The notes: generated from the sequence alone by a model not told the origin. DNA of 64,000 nt from Azohydromonas lata NBRC 102462 (GCF_001571085.1 NZ_BCTC01000010.1:1-64000); one strand, 5' to 3'. Counted from the stretch's first letter, positions 1 to 11,433 are shown. Translations and numbers: made by a program.

Positions 1-2
1 TC

Positions 3-50
3 TGGGTCACGCCCGAAGGGGGCGGCGGGCCCAACTACGTGGGCATGTGA
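3..50 (+). CDS. C-terminal end of an unidentified protein (partial)
   Basis: An open frame enters from the left edge and ends at TGA 48-50, giving the last 15 residues (WVTPEGGGGPNYVGM). The glycine-rich tail is too short to identify. It is called coding only because the frame is open to the edge and it lies upstream of the gcv leader on the same strand. It could equally be a chance open frame. Confidence 0.35.
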   Translation, partial: WVTPEGGGGPNYVGM

Positions 51-98
51 CGAGCACGTGAGCGCGGCAGCCGCCGCGCTCCGGCCACCGGGGGCGGT

Positions 99-135
99 TG
101 TCGCAAGACGCCAGACCCTTTGTCTTTTTGCGACA
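99..135. repeat. Inverted repeat upstream of the glycine riboswitch
   Basis: TGTCGCAA (99-106) and TTGCGACA (128-135) are perfect inverted copies, with an inner AAGAC/GTCTT pair. No T-tract follows on the plus strand, so it is not a canonical terminator. It lies between the end of the preceding gene and the gcv leader. It could be a 3' hairpin of the upstream transcript or a protein-binding dyad. Confidence 0.4.
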
Positions 136-180
136 GCCCCGGCCGCGGCGCGGGGGCACGCTGATACACTTCGGCCCGCC

Positions 181-402
181 AGGAGAGAGCCCCTTGAACG
201 TGGGGCCGCCGAAGGCGCAGGGGTTCAATTTGGCCCCGAACGCTCAGGCAAAAGGACTGGCAAGCGCTCCGTCACCGGAGCGACACCTCACTGGAGAGAG
301 ACTGCGCCCGCTACGGGGCTTGCAGTCCACCGAAGGGGCAAGCGCAGTGGCATCCTCGAAACAAGGGGCCCTCGCCAATCTCTCAGGTAAAGCGGACAGC
401 GG
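181..402 (+). promoter_or_regulatory. Tandem glycine riboswitch
   Basis: Two glycine aptamers lie in series. The first (about 181-258) begins AGGAGAGAG and contains GCCGAAGGCGCAGGGG and CTCAGGCAAAAGGAC. The second (about 291-402) begins CTGGAGAGAG and contains CACCGAAGGGGCAAGC and CTCTCAGGTAAAGCGGAC. These GAGAG, CCGAAGG and CTCAGG(C/T)AAA blocks are the conserved core of the glycine riboswitch class, commonly found before gcvT. The element ends about 50 nt before the gcvT start, so it probably switches on gcvTHP, and perhaps sdaA, when glycine is abundant. Whether it works by transcription or translation cannot be read directly; no poly-T terminator is evident before 455. Confidence 0.93.
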
Positions 403-454
403 GGGCAACCAGCACCACCCTCACCGGTGGAAGCCCGCCCTTGGGAGACCTGCC

Positions 455-1609
455 ATGACCGCTCCGACCGCCGCCACGCCCGCCGACGCCTCGTCCACCC
501 CCGCCCTGCAGCGCACGCCGCTGCACGCGCTGCACCTGGAGCTGGGCGCGCGCATGGTGCCCTTCGCCGGCTACGAGATGCCGGTGAGCTACCCGGCGGG
601 CATCCTGGCCGAGCACCGGCATTGCCGCGAGGCGGCGGCGCTCTTCGACGTCTCGCACATGGGCCAGGTGCGGCTGGTGGGCGACGACGCGGCGCTGGCG
701 CTGGAATCGCTGGTGCCCGTGGACGTGCTGGACCTGCCCGTGGGCCGCCAGCGCTACGGCTTCTTCACCAACACGGCCGGCGGCATCCTGGACGACCTGA
801 TGGTCGCGCGCCGCCCCAGTGACCTGTTCATGGTCATCAACGCCAGCCGCAAGGACCACGACCTGCAGCTCATGCGCACGCAGATCGGCCACCGCTGCCA
901 GGTCATCTCCATGCCCGAGCGCGCGCTGCTGGCGCTGCAAGGCCCGCTGGCCGTGCAGGCCCTGGCCAAGCTGGACGCGGGCGTGGCGGCGCTGACCTTC
1001 ATGGGTACGGGCACGTTCACGCTGGCGGGCGCCGAATGTTTTATTAGCCGCAGCGGTTACACCGGTGAGGACGGTTTCGAGATCTCCGTGCCGGCCGAAG
1101 CCGCCGAGGCGCTGGCCAAGGCGCTGCTGGCCATGCCGGAAGTCAAGCCCGCCGGCCTGGGCGCGCGCGACACGCTGCGCCTGGAAGCGGGCCTGTGCCT
1201 GTACGGCCACGACATCGACGAGGAGACCACCCCCGTCGAAGCCGCCCTCACCTGGGCCATCCAGAAGGTGCGCCGCGCGGGCGGCGCGCGGGCCGGCGGC
1301 TACCCCGGCAGCGCGGCCATCGAGGCGCAGCTCGCCAACGGCGCGCCGCGCAAGCGCGTGGGCCTGCTGGGCCTGGAGCGCGCCCCGGTGCGCGAGGGCG
1401 CACCCGTGCTCAACGCCCAGGGCGAGCGCGTGGGCAAGGTCACCAGCGGCACGCTGTCGCCGCAGCTCGGCAAGCCCATCGCCATGGCCTATGTGGACAA
1501 GGCCTGCGCCGTGCCGGACGCCGAGATCTCGGCCGAAGTGCGCCTGAAGCCGCAGCCCATGCGCGTGGTGGCCATGCCCTTCACGCCGCACCGCTACCAC
1601 CGCGGCTGA
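455..1609 (+). CDS. gcvT: Glycine cleavage system T protein (aminomethyltransferase)
   Basis: GcvT takes the aminomethyl group from the lipoyl arm of GcvH, passes the one-carbon unit to tetrahydrofolate and releases ammonia. The 384-residue product is of normal length. It begins TPLHALHLELGARMVPFAGYEMPVSY and has the folate-binding-fold signatures LFDVSHMGQ and SGYTGEDGFEI. The frame stays open upstream through the riboswitch to position 98, but ATG 455 is chosen because it follows the second aptamer and matches family N-termini; the upstream frame has no family similarity. It is the first gene of the gcvT-gcvH-gcvP-sdaA series and is under the glycine riboswitch. Confidence 0.95.
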   Translation: MTAPTAATPADASSTPALQRTPLHALHLELGARMVPFAGYEMPVSYPAGILAEHRHCREAAALFDVSHMGQVRLVGDDAALALESLVPVDVLDLPVGRQRYGFFTNTAGGILDDLMVARRPSDLFMVINASRKDHDLQLMRTQIGHRCQVISMPERALLALQGPLAVQALAKLDAGVAALTFMGTGTFTLAGAECFISRSGYTGEDGFEISVPAEAAEALAKALLAMPEVKPAGLGARDTLRLEAGLCLYGHDIDEETTPVEAALTWAIQKVRRAGGARAGGYPGSAAIEAQLANGAPRKRVGLLGLERAPVREGAPVLNAQGERVGKVTSGTLSPQLGKPIAMAYVDKACAVPDAEISAEVRLKPQPMRVVAMPFTPHRYHRG

Positions 1610-1735
1610 CACGCCCGTCCTCCCCACGCGCCGGCCACCGAGACGTTCCAGGCCAGCCGGCGCGTACCGCCTTTCACCGTTTCGTTTTTCAACCCGGCGC
1701 CCAACAGTGCGCCGCCCCGTCCAGGAGAGTCGCCC

Positions 1736-2110
1736 ATGACCACCAAGTACACGCCCGACCACGAGTGGATCAACATCGAGGACCACGATGCCGCCGTGGT
1801 GGGCATCACGCACCACGCGCAGGACGCGCTGGGCGACGTGGTGTTCGTCGATCTGCCTGAAGTCGGCAAGACCTTCGCCAAGGGCGACGTCGCGGGCGTG
1901 GTGGAGTCCGTCAAGGCCGCCGCCGACATCTACATGCCCGTGAGCGGCGAGATCGTCGAGGTCAACGAGGAGCTGCGCAACCAGCCCGACCTGGCCAACT
2001 CTGACCCGCTGGGCAACGGCTGGTTCTTCAAGGTGCGCATTACCAACATGGCCGAGTTCGACGACCTGATGGACCCGCCGGCCTACGACGCGCTGCTCAA
2101 GGCCGAGTGA
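1736..2110 (+). CDS. gcvH: Glycine cleavage system H protein
   Basis: GcvH is the lipoyl carrier that shuttles the aminomethyl intermediate between GcvP, GcvT and lipoamide dehydrogenase. The 124-residue product has the family N-terminus TPDHEWI and the lipoylation motif GVVESVKAAADIY, with the modified lysine at residue 60. A good AGGAG ribosome site lies about 9 nt before ATG 1736. It sits 126 nt after gcvT in the same transcriptional direction. Confidence 0.96.
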   Translation: MTTKYTPDHEWINIEDHDAAVVGITHHAQDALGDVVFVDLPEVGKTFAKGDVAGVVESVKAAADIYMPVSGEIVEVNEELRNQPDLANSDPLGNGWFFKVRITNMAEFDDLMDPPAYDALLKAE

Positions 2111-2254
2111 TCCCCCAGGCCGGCGCTGGCGCCTCACCAGGCACGCCCCGGCCGCCGCGCGGCAAGCCTCTTGCCGCGCTGAAAACGCAGTTCCCGCGGC
2201 GCCCGCCTTTCCTCCCGCGTCCGCATCCCTACCCCTCTTGTGCCCTCCGCGACC

Positions 2255-5143
<2,889 letters not shown>

Positions 5144-5205
5144 ACGGGCGGTGAACCGGGGCGCGCGGCGCACGCGCGCCCCCCGACGCGTGAAGGAGTC
5201 AAGCC

Positions 5206-6597
5206 ATGGCGGTATCGGTGTTCGACCTCTTTCGCGTCGGCATAGGCCCAAGCAGCTCGCACACGGTGGGGCCCATGCGCGCGGCGCGGCTCTTCACGGA
5301 GCGGCTGCGCAAGGAGGGCCAACTGGAGCGCACGGCGCAAATCCAGTGCGACCTCTACGGGTCGCTCGGCGCCACCGGCAAGGGCCACGGCAGCGACAAG
5401 GCCGTGCTGCTGGGCCTGGCCGGCCACGACCCGGAGACGGTGGACGTGGACGCCGTGCCGGCGCTGCTGCAGCGCTTCAAGCACGAGGAACGCTTGCCGC
5501 TGGGCGGCAGCCATCCCGTGGCCTTCACTGCCGCGGACCTGCGTTTCCACCGCACCGAAACACTTCCCTTCCACGCCAACGGCATGACGCTGCGGGCGCT
5601 GGACGCGGCGGGCGCGACGCTCATGGAGCGCACTTACTACTCGGTGGGCGGCGGCTTCGTCGTCAGCGAGGAAGTGGCGGCCGACGGCAGCCGCCACCGC
5701 AGCATCGCGCCGGACACCACGGTGCTTCCTTACCCCTTCCACAGCGGCGCGGAGCTGCTGGCGCTGTGCGCGCGCGAGGGCGTGGGCATCGCCGAGCTGA
5801 TGCGGCGCAACGAGCGCCATTGGCGCAGCGACGCGGACATTGACGCCGGGCTGCTGCACATCTGGCGCGTGATGCAGGCCTGCGTGGAGCGCGGCTGCCG
5901 CACCGAGGGCGTGTTGCCCGGCGGCTTCAAGGTGCGCCGCCGCGCGCCGGAGCTTTACCGGCAGCTCGCCGCGCAGGACGCCGCGGGCGGCAGCGGCGAC
6001 CCGCTGGCCGTGATCGACTGGGTGAACCTCTTCGCCCTGGCGGTGAACGAGGAGAACGCCGCGGGCGGGCGCGTGGTGACGGCGCCGACCAACGGCGCGG
6101 CCGGCATCGTGCCGGCGGTGCTGCATTACTACCGGCGCTTCGTCCCGGGCGCGACGGACGCGGGCGTGGTGGACCTCCTGCTCACGGCCGGCGCAATCGG
6201 CATGCTCTACAAGGAAAACGCCAGCATCTCCGGCGCCGAAGTCGGCTGCCAGGGAGAAGTCGGCGTGGCCTGTTCCATGGCCGCCGCGGGCTTGTGCGCA
6301 GTGACGGGCGGCAGCCCGGCGCAGGTGGAGAACGCGGCGGAGATCGCCATGGAGCACCACTTGGGCCTGACCTGCGACCCGGTGGGCGGGCTGGTGCAAA
6401 TCCCGTGCATTGAGCGCAACGCCATCGCCTCGGTGAAGGCCATCAATGCCGCACGCATGGCGCTGCGCGGCGACGGCACACACCACGTCAGCTTGGACAA
6501 GGTCATCAAGACCATGCGCGAAACCGGCGCGGACATGCTGACCAAATACAAGGAAACGGCGCGCGGGGGTTTGGCGGTCAATATCGTGGAATGCTGA
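5206..6597 (+). CDS. sdaA: L-serine ammonia-lyase, iron-sulfur-dependent, single chain
   Basis: Deaminates L-serine to pyruvate and ammonia. The 463-residue product starts [20 protein letters not shown], the typical N-terminal beta domain, and carries the C-terminal alpha domain with the cluster cysteines in [20 protein letters not shown] and [20 protein letters not shown] strong AAGGAG precedes ATG 5206. Starting only 62 nt after gcvP, it is probably co-transcribed with the gcv genes: glycine is turned into serine via methylene-THF and the serine is drained to pyruvate. Confidence 0.94.
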   Translation: MAVSVFDLFRVGIGPSSSHTVGPMRAARLFTERLRKEGQLERTAQIQCDLYGSLGATGKGHGSDKAVLLGLAGHDPETVDVDAVPALLQRFKHEERLPLGGSHPVAFTAADLRFHRTETLPFHANGMTLRALDAAGATLMERTYYSVGGGFVVSEEVAADGSRHRSIAPDTTVLPYPFHSGAELLALCAREGVGIAELMRRNERHWRSDADIDAGLLHIWRVMQACVERGCRTEGVLPGGFKVRRRAPELYRQLAAQDAAGGSGDPLAVIDWVNLFALAVNEENAAGGRVVTAPTNGAAGIVPAVLHYYRRFVPGATDAGVVDLLLTAGAIGMLYKENASISGAEVGCQGEVGVACSMAAAGLCAVTGGSPAQVENAAEIAMEHHLGLTCDPVGGLVQIPCIERNAIASVKAINAARMALRGDGTHHVSLDKVIKTMRETGADMLTKYKETARGGLAVNIVEC

Positions 6598-6752
6598 AGC
6601 TATAAAACACCAGCGTTCGGCAATCCATTTCGAATTCAAGCCTGCCGGCCAGCAGGACGCGCGGCCCAAGCTGAAGCCCGCGCGGAAAGCCGGCGGCACA
6701 GGCCCCTGATCGTTCAACAGGTGTCATGCACGTGGCCGGCGCCGCCGCGCAC

Positions 6753-6950
6753 TCAATGCCGCGGCAGGCGCTGCTCCAGCGCGGCGCGCACCTCGGCGAC
6801 GTGGTCACCGACGCGGGCAACGAGCTCGCGCAGCTCGTCTTCGCTGCAGCTCAATTCCCGGCTCCAGTAGCGCAGCTCGACCGGGTCCATGGTGTTGACG
6901 CGGCCGGGGTCCAGCGGATGGAAACCTTCGGGGGTGTGCGCGGTGTGCAT
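6753..6950 (-). CDS. DUF3606 domain small protein
   Basis: A 65-residue acidic protein, ending at the centre in DPVELRYWSRELSCSEDELRELVARVGDHVAEVRAALEQ, here read in two overlapping halves (DPVELRYWSRELSCSEDEL and ELRELVARVGDHVAEVRAAL). This helix-turn-helix-like pattern is typical of DUF3606, a small family of unknown function common in Burkholderiales. AGGAG lies 8 nt before the ATG, which fixes the start. It is transcribed convergently with sdaA. No function is proposed. Confidence 0.75.
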   Translation of the reverse strand: MHTAHTPEGFHPLDPGRVNTMDPVELRYWSRELSCSEDELRELVARVGDHVAEVRAALEQRLPRH

Positions 6951-7093
6951 GCTTTGTCTCCTACCCCGGTGCGGGCCGCGATGGCGGCCTGCAGATGCAC
7001 CGGCTGGAGACCAGCTTCGCGCGGCGCTATGAGGAGCGCCTTGAGCTGGCTCAGGCCGTCGGCCGCTTGCGTGCGGCCAACGGTGACAAGGGG

Positions 7094-7267
7094 TTAACGC
7101 TTCTGGTCAAAGCGGCGGGCGCGGCCGCCGACGCGCCGGTCATGTCCCAGCGGTGCAATGTAGAAAGGCTCGAACTTGCGGCCCTTGTCGGCGCTGTCGG
7201 TGCCTTCGAACAGCGGATCAGCAGGCTTGCGATCAGCGGGACGGTGTTGGGCGGCGTGCTTCGTCAT
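7094..7267 (-). CDS. Hypothetical small protein
   Basis: A 57-residue basic frame (MTKHAAQHRPADRK at the start, HDRRVGGRARRFDQKR at the end). The middle part DPLFEGTDSADKGRKFEPF looks like real protein rather than out-of-frame noise, and the codons have G/C-rich third positions. No clear ribosome site precedes the ATG, and an in-frame TTG start further upstream is possible. It is not recognised as any family. It is divergent from the LacI-type regulator at 7660, so the palindromes between them could affect it. Confidence 0.4.
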   Translation of the reverse strand: MTKHAAQHRPADRKPADPLFEGTDSADKGRKFEPFYIAPLGHDRRVGGRARRFDQKR

Positions 7268-7480
7268 GGTTGCTACGTCAATGCGTCCACGAGGACGGTG
7301 CAGCAACAACGCAGCAATCTGAGGACCGGATGACAGCCCCATGCAAGTTTTTAAGAAAGCAAGGGTTTCCACCTAGAAACTTGCGTCCACCCCCGCAAAC
7401 ATGTGACCGGCCGGGGTGCTGACGCCCCGGATGCCTGCACTTTTTACTGACTGCCTGGAGGCTGAACACTTCAACGAGCT

Positions 7481-7496
7481 GGGACAGCGCTGTCCC
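7481..7496. promoter_or_regulatory. Putative LacI-family operator 1
   Basis: GGGACAGCGCTGTCCC is a perfect 16-bp palindrome with a central CG. LacI-family operators are typically palindromes centred on CG. Its centre is exactly 120 bp from that of the related palindrome at 7602-7615. Both lie before the LacI-type gene at 7660, so autoregulation, possibly with looping, is the natural reading. Confidence 0.5.
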
Positions 7497-7601
7497 CAAG
7501 GAATCAAGAAATCAGGTTTCACAACCCGCTCCCCGGACAGAAACCTGTCCACCTCGGCGCCGATAATTTGGACACGGTGCATGAATCGTGCTCGCAACTT
7601 C

Positions 7602-7615
7602 GGATAGCGCTATCC
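7602..7615. promoter_or_regulatory. Putative LacI-family operator 2
   Basis: GGATAGCGCTATCC is a perfect 14-bp palindrome sharing the AGCGCT core with the site at 7481. It ends 44 bp before the regulator start codon and just upstream of the TATAAC hexamer, where binding could block a promoter. Confidence 0.5.
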
Positions 7616-7659
7616 CAAAAGATGCGCGACTATAACAAAGCCCAGGGGTAAACACCGAC

Positions 7660-8679
7660 ATGAACAAGCTCAGACGCCGCGCCACGGGCCGCATCACGCT
7701 GGACGAGGTGTCCGCCGCCGCGGGCGTGAGCCCCATCACCGCCTCGCGTGCGCTGCGTGGCCAGCGCAGCGTGGACCCGGCGCTGGTGGAGCGGGTGCGC
7801 GAGGCGGCCGAGCGCTTGGGGTACGTGCCCGACCCCGCGGCACGGGCGCTGGCCTCCGCGCGCAGCTCGCAGGTGGTGGTGCTGGTGCCCATGCTGAGCA
7901 ATGCCCTCTTCGTGGACCTGCTGGAAGCCGTGCACGCCACGCTGCTGCCCGCGGGCTACCAGACGCTCATCGGCATGACGCACTACGACCCCGCCGAGGA
8001 GGAACAGTTGCTGCGCGGCTACATGGCGCACCGCCCGGCCGGTCTGCTGCTCACGGGCTTCGACCGCACGGAGGGCAGCCGCAAGCTGATCGAGGCCAGC
8101 GGCGTGCCCTGCGTGCACATGATGGAAACGGCCGAGGCGCCGGGCGTGTTCAGCGTGGGCTTCTCGCAGGCGGCGGCCGGCTACGCCATGACGCGCCACC
8201 TGGTGGAGCGCGGGCGGCGGCGCGTGATGTTCCTGGCCGCGCAACTGGACCCGCGCACGCTGCAGCGGCTGCAGGGCTACCGCGACGCGCTGCGCGGCGC
8301 GGGGCTGTACGACGAATCGCTGGAGTTGCTGGATCCGCGCCGCTCCTCCATGGCGCTGGGGGCGGCGCTTTTCGAGCGGGCACTGGGCGAGCACGGCGAC
8401 GCCGATGCCCTCTTCTGCTGCAACGACGACCTGGCCCAAGGCGCGCTGCTGGCCGCGCTGCGCCTGGGTGTGTCCGTGCCGCAACGCGTGGCCGTGGCCG
8501 GTTTCAATGACCTGGCCGGCAGCGACCAGATGCTGCCGCCGCTGACCACCGTGCACACGCCGCGCGTGGAGATCGGCCAGCAGGCCGCGGCCATGCTGCT
8601 GCGCCTCATGCAGGGCCAGGAGGTGCCGCGCGCCGCGGTGGACGTGGGCTGCACGCTGGTGGTCCGCGGCAGCACCTGA
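7660..8679 (+). CDS. LacI-family transcriptional regulator, GntR (gluconate) type
   Basis: A 339-residue repressor. The N-terminal helix-turn-helix is in the form ITLDEVSAAAGVSPITASRALRG (about residues 12-34), followed by the hinge helix PDPAARALASARS and a periplasmic-binding-protein-like effector domain ending ADALFCCNDDLAQGALLAALR and VAVAGFNDL. The SPITASRALR helix is the version seen in gluconate repressors of the GntR/LacI type, but no gluconate kinase or permease lies nearby, so the effector is inferred only weakly. AGGGG precedes the ATG. Two matching palindromes upstream suggest autoregulation. Confidence 0.85.
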   Translation: MNKLRRRATGRITLDEVSAAAGVSPITASRALRGQRSVDPALVERVREAAERLGYVPDPAARALASARSSQVVVLVPMLSNALFVDLLEAVHATLLPAGYQTLIGMTHYDPAEEEQLLRGYMAHRPAGLLLTGFDRTEGSRKLIEASGVPCVHMMETAEAPGVFSVGFSQAAAGYAMTRHLVERGRRRVMFLAAQLDPRTLQRLQGYRDALRGAGLYDESLELLDPRRSSMALGAALFERALGEHGDADALFCCNDDLAQGALLAALRLGVSVPQRVAVAGFNDLAGSDQMLPPLTTVHTPRVEIGQQAAAMLLRLMQGQEVPRAAVDVGCTLVVRGST

Positions 8680-8860
8680 AAGCGCGGTGTAACGGGCACG
8701 GGCGGCCTGCGCAGGAATGCGGTTACGTCCGCCGTCACGACTGGAAAACCTGGGTTGTTGGCAACGGCCGGGCCCTTTATGTTGCGGGCTCCCTGTTGCC
8801 CAAGGGTCCAAGCCAGGCCCAACCCGGTCCGCGCCAGGCGCGGCCGAAGGAGTGAACCAC

Positions 8861-9676
8861 GTGTCGACTTCCCCGCAACGCTCCCCGTCTCAACGCAGTC
8901 CACGCTCGGCCGTGGCCCAGGCCGCCGACGCCACCATCCGCCAGGCCCGCGCCCCGCATGCCGCGTTGGGTGTGCCGGTGCTCGACCGCCCGGCTTCGGC
9001 CAACGAGCCCCATGCCGCCGGCACCGGCGCGGCCACCACGCTGGACGAGGTGATCAACGGCTGGGGCGAGAGCACCATGCGCGAACAGTTGCGCTGGCAC
9101 TTTTCGACGCTCCATGCGGTGCTCAGCGGCGCGCAGCAGTTGGGCCAGGCGCAGGCCGAGCTCAGCCGGCAGATCCAACAGCGCCTGGAGCAACTGGAAG
9201 GCCAGTTGCACAACGCCCGCAACCTCAGCGAGCTGGCCACGGTGCAGGCCGCCCTGGCGCATGCGGACTTCGACGCCGTGATGCGCTTTTGCCACCGCCT
9301 CACCGAGCTGGGCACCCATCAACTGCTGCAGGTCTGGCAGGCCACCGGCAACGGCCTGGTGCGGCTGCAAAGCGCGTGCTGGGAATCGGCGCTGAACTGG
9401 TGCCGGCTGCAGACCTACTTCGGCGGCGACTCCGACATGTTCCAGGCCGAGGTGGAGCACGTGCTCAGCCCAATGGCCGCCAGCCCGCTGGTGTGGCCTG
9501 CGCAGGAGGCCGCGCGGCAGGCGGCGCAAATGGCCAGCCAAATGGCCAGCCAAATGGCCAACCAGATGACCAGCCAGATGTCAGGCAGCCCCTGGGGTGA
9601 CTGGTTCAACTGGTCCGGCCGCTTCGCCGACGCCAGCCGCTCGCTGCTCAACGGCGGCCAGCCCAAGCCGCACTGA
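8861..9676 (+). CDS. Phasin-like granule-associated protein
   Basis: A 271-residue protein from GTG 8861, preceded by AAGGAG at 8846-8851; the open frame extends further upstream but has no ribosome site. The centre (about residues 75-175) is alpha-helical and rich in Gln/Ala/Leu (LGQAQAELSRQIQQRLEQLE), followed by ARNLSELATVQAALAHADFDA, a pattern typical of phasins that coat polyhydroxyalkanoate granules. Near the C-terminus is a five-fold QMASQM-type tetrapeptide repeat. phaZ further along the window fits a PHB-storing cell, but no phaC is present, so the phasin call is inference. Confidence 0.6.
   Translation: MSTSPQRSPSQRSPRSAVAQAADATIRQARAPHAALGVPVLDRPASANEPHAAGTGAATTLDEVINGWGESTMREQLRWHFSTLHAVLSGAQQLGQAQAELSRQIQQRLEQLEGQLHNARNLSELATVQAALAHADFDAVMRFCHRLTELGTHQLLQVWQATGNGLVRLQSACWESALNWCRLQTYFGGDSDMFQAEVEHVLSPMAASPLVWPAQEAARQAAQMASQMASQMANQMTSQMSGSPWGDWFNWSGRFADASRSLLNGGQPKPH
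9527..9580 (+). repeat. 12-bp tandem repeat inside the phasin-like gene
   Basis: A CAAATGGCCAGC unit is repeated about 4.5 times, the first two copies being identical and later ones diverged (AACCAG, ATGACC). It encodes QMAS-QMAS-QMAN-QMTS-QMSG. The length is a multiple of three, so copy changes would keep the frame. Confidence 0.8.
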
Positions 9677-9702
9677 CGCGGCGGCGGATTCGTCCTCCCA
9701 AT

Positions 9703-9733
9703 GAAAAACCGGCCCTGCGGCCGGTTTTTTTCT
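9703..9733. terminator. Bidirectional intrinsic terminator between phasin-like gene and aroC
   Basis: AAAAACCGGCC, loop CTGC, GGCCGGTTTTTTT. The T-run on both strands suits termination of both convergent genes. Confidence 0.88.
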
Positions 9734-9765
9734 TGGGGGGCTGGTCGGAGGCGGCGGCCGCGGCC

Positions 9766-10869
9766 TCAGCGCGGTGCGGCGGCCGGGATGGGCGCAATGG
9801 GCAGCACCACGTCGCCGCACTGCGCGCGGTGGCGCAGCACGTGGTCCATGACCACCAGCGCCAGCAGCGCCTCGGCAATGGGCGTGGCGCGTATGCCGAC
9901 GCAGGGGTCGTGGCGGCCGAAGGTCTGCACCGTGGAGGGGTTGCCGGCGCGGTCTATGGACGCGCGCGGCGTGCGTATGGAGCTGGTGGGCTTGATGGCG
10001 ATGGAGACCACGAGGTCCTGCCCCGTGCTCACGCCGCCCAACACGCCGCCGGCGTGGTTGCTGAGGAAGCCCTCGGGGGTGAGTTCGTCGCCATGCTCGG
10101 AACCGCGCTGCGCGACGCTGGCAAAACCGTCGCCGATCTCCACACCCTTGACGGCGTTGAGGCCCATCATGGCGTGGGCGATGTCGGCATCGAGCCGGTC
10201 GTACAGCGGCTCGCCCAGGCCCGCGGGCACGCCCTGCGCGATGACGCTGATGCGCGCGCCTATGGAGTCGCCGTCGCGGCGAAGCTGGTCCATCTGCTCT
10301 TCGAGCTGCGCGACGATGCTGGCGTTGGGCGCGAAGAAGGGGTTGTTGGGGATGTGCTCGAAGCCCTCGAACGGGATGTCGGTGGCACCCAGCGCCGACA
10401 TCCAGCCGATGAAGCGCATGCCGTACTTCTGCTGCAGCCACTTCTTGGCCACGGCGCCGGCGGCAACCGTGGGTGCGGTCAGCCGCGCCGAGGAGCGGCC
10501 GCCGCCGCGCGGGTCGCGCACGCCGTACTTGCGCCAGTAGCTGTAGTCGGCGTGGCCGGGGCGGAAGGTGTCGAGCAGGTTGCCGTAGTCCTTGCTGCGC
10601 TGGTCGGTGTTGCGTATGAGCAGGCAGATGGGCGCACCGGTGGTCTGGCCCTCGTACAGGCCGGAGAGGATTTCGACGGCGTCCGGCTCGTTGCGCTGGG
10701 TGACGTGGCGCGAGGTGCCGGGGCGGCGGCGGTCGAGCTCGGCCTGGATGTCGGCCTCGCTGAGTGCCAGGCCGGGCGGGCAGCCATCGATCACGCAGCC
10801 GATGGCCGGGCCATGGCTTTCGCCGAAGTTCGTGACGCGGAAGAGTTCGCCAAGGGTGCTGCCGGACAT
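9766..10869 (-). CDS. aroC: Chorismate synthase
   Basis: Converts EPSP to chorismate, the last shikimate-pathway step, using reduced FMN. The 367-residue product begins [23 protein letters not shown] and carries [25 protein letters not shown], here noted as [12 protein letters not shown] plus [12 protein letters not shown], and the C-terminal [24 protein letters not shown] region with its conserved arginines. ATG 10869 matches family starts; a TTG ten codons upstream is less likely. It is followed by the shared terminator at 9703. Confidence 0.96.
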   Translation of the reverse strand: MSGSTLGELFRVTNFGESHGPAIGCVIDGCPPGLALSEADIQAELDRRRPGTSRHVTQRNEPDAVEILSGLYEGQTTGAPICLLIRNTDQRSKDYGNLLDTFRPGHADYSYWRKYGVRDPRGGGRSSARLTAPTVAAGAVAKKWLQQKYGMRFIGWMSALGATDIPFEGFEHIPNNPFFAPNASIVAQLEEQMDQLRRDGDSIGARISVIAQGVPAGLGEPLYDRLDADIAHAMMGLNAVKGVEIGDGFASVAQRGSEHGDELTPEGFLSNHAGGVLGGVSTGQDLVVSIAIKPTSSIRTPRASIDRAGNPSTVQTFGRHDPCVGIRATPIAEALLALVVMDHVLRHRAQCGDVVLPIAPIPAAAPR

Positions 10870-10901
10870 GCTGGTGCGCTGCTGCGAAAAGAGAGCCAAA
10901 G

Positions 10902-10926
10902 AAAAAGGGCCCGCTCGCGCGGGCCC
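10902..10926 (-). terminator. Intrinsic terminator downstream of the CBS-domain gene
   Basis: On the minus strand GGGCCCGC, loop GCGA, GCGGGCCC is followed by TTTTTC. It separates the CBS gene from aroC, giving aroC its own transcript. Confidence 0.8.
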
Positions 10927-10953
10927 TGCATTGTGACAGCCGGGCCGATGGAA

Positions 10954-11433
10954 TCAGGCTGCAGGCTGCTGCGGTGCGGCTTCGGCCACGCCCTCTTCCT
11001 CGGCCGGCCAGTCGCGGATGTAGGCCTTGAGCATGCGGTTTTCGAAGTCCTGGCTGTCCACCACGGCCTTGGCCACGTCGTAGAAGGAGATCACGCCCAT
11101 GAGGGTGCGGTGGTCCAGGATGGGCATGTAGCGGGCGTGGCGCTGCAGCATCATGCGGCGCACTTCGTCTATGGGCGTGGCGGGCGTGCAGGTCAGCGGG
11201 CAGTCGTCCATCACGCTGCGCACGGTGGCGTCTTCGAGCTTACCCTTGGTGCGCACCACGGCCTGGATGGCCTCGCGGAAGGTCAGCATGCCCACGACAT
11301 CGCCATAGCTCATCACCACCAGCGAGCCGATGTCGTGCTCGGCCATGGTTTGCAGCGCCTGCGCCAGGGTGGCGTCAGGCGAGACGGTGAAGAGGGCATT
11401 GCCCTTGACGCGAAGGATGTCGCTGACCTTCAT
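10954..11433 (-). CDS. CBS-domain pair protein
   Basis: A 159-residue stand-alone pair of CBS domains, a Bateman module that usually binds adenosyl ligands. The first domain holds SPDATLAQALQTMAEHDIGSLVV (about residues 18-40) and DVVGMLTFREAI. The second holds TPIDEVRRMMLQRHARYMPIL and LMGVISFYDVAK. An acidic, Ala/Pro-rich tail follows. ATG 11433 has GGGGAT upstream; an in-frame TTG at 11445 is an alternative. The ligand and the partner protein cannot be told from the sequence. Confidence 0.85.
   Translation of the reverse strand: MKVSDILRVKGNALFTVSPDATLAQALQTMAEHDIGSLVVMSYGDVVGMLTFREAIQAVVRTKGKLEDATVRSVMDDCPLTCTPATPIDEVRRMMLQRHARYMPILDHRTLMGVISFYDVAKAVVDSQDFENRMLKAYIRDWPAEEEGVAEAAPQQPAA

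Larger units (their letters stand above)
7268..7659. other. Intergenic control region rich in dyads
   Basis: 392 bp between the hypothetical gene and the LacI-type regulator, clearly more AT-rich than its surroundings and with no convincing gene. It holds several inverted repeats: GCAAGTTT/AAACTTGC (7343-7350/7377-7384), CCGGGG/CCCCGG (7411-7416/7425-7430), CAGGTTTC/GAAACCTG (7513-7520/7540-7547) and GGACAG/CTGTCC (7535-7540/7545-7550). It also holds the two AGCGCT-centred palindromes listed separately. A TATAAC hexamer at 7631-7636 is a possible -10 for the regulator gene, without a good -35. Confidence 0.5.

Noticed and set aside
99-135. Terminator for the gene at the left edge
   Set aside because: No T-tract follows the stem on the plus strand and the loop is large; kept as an inverted repeat.
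7411-7445. CCGGGG/CCCCGG hairpin followed by TTTTT, as a terminator
   Set aside because: The T-run begins about ten bases after the stem, too far for an intrinsic terminator.
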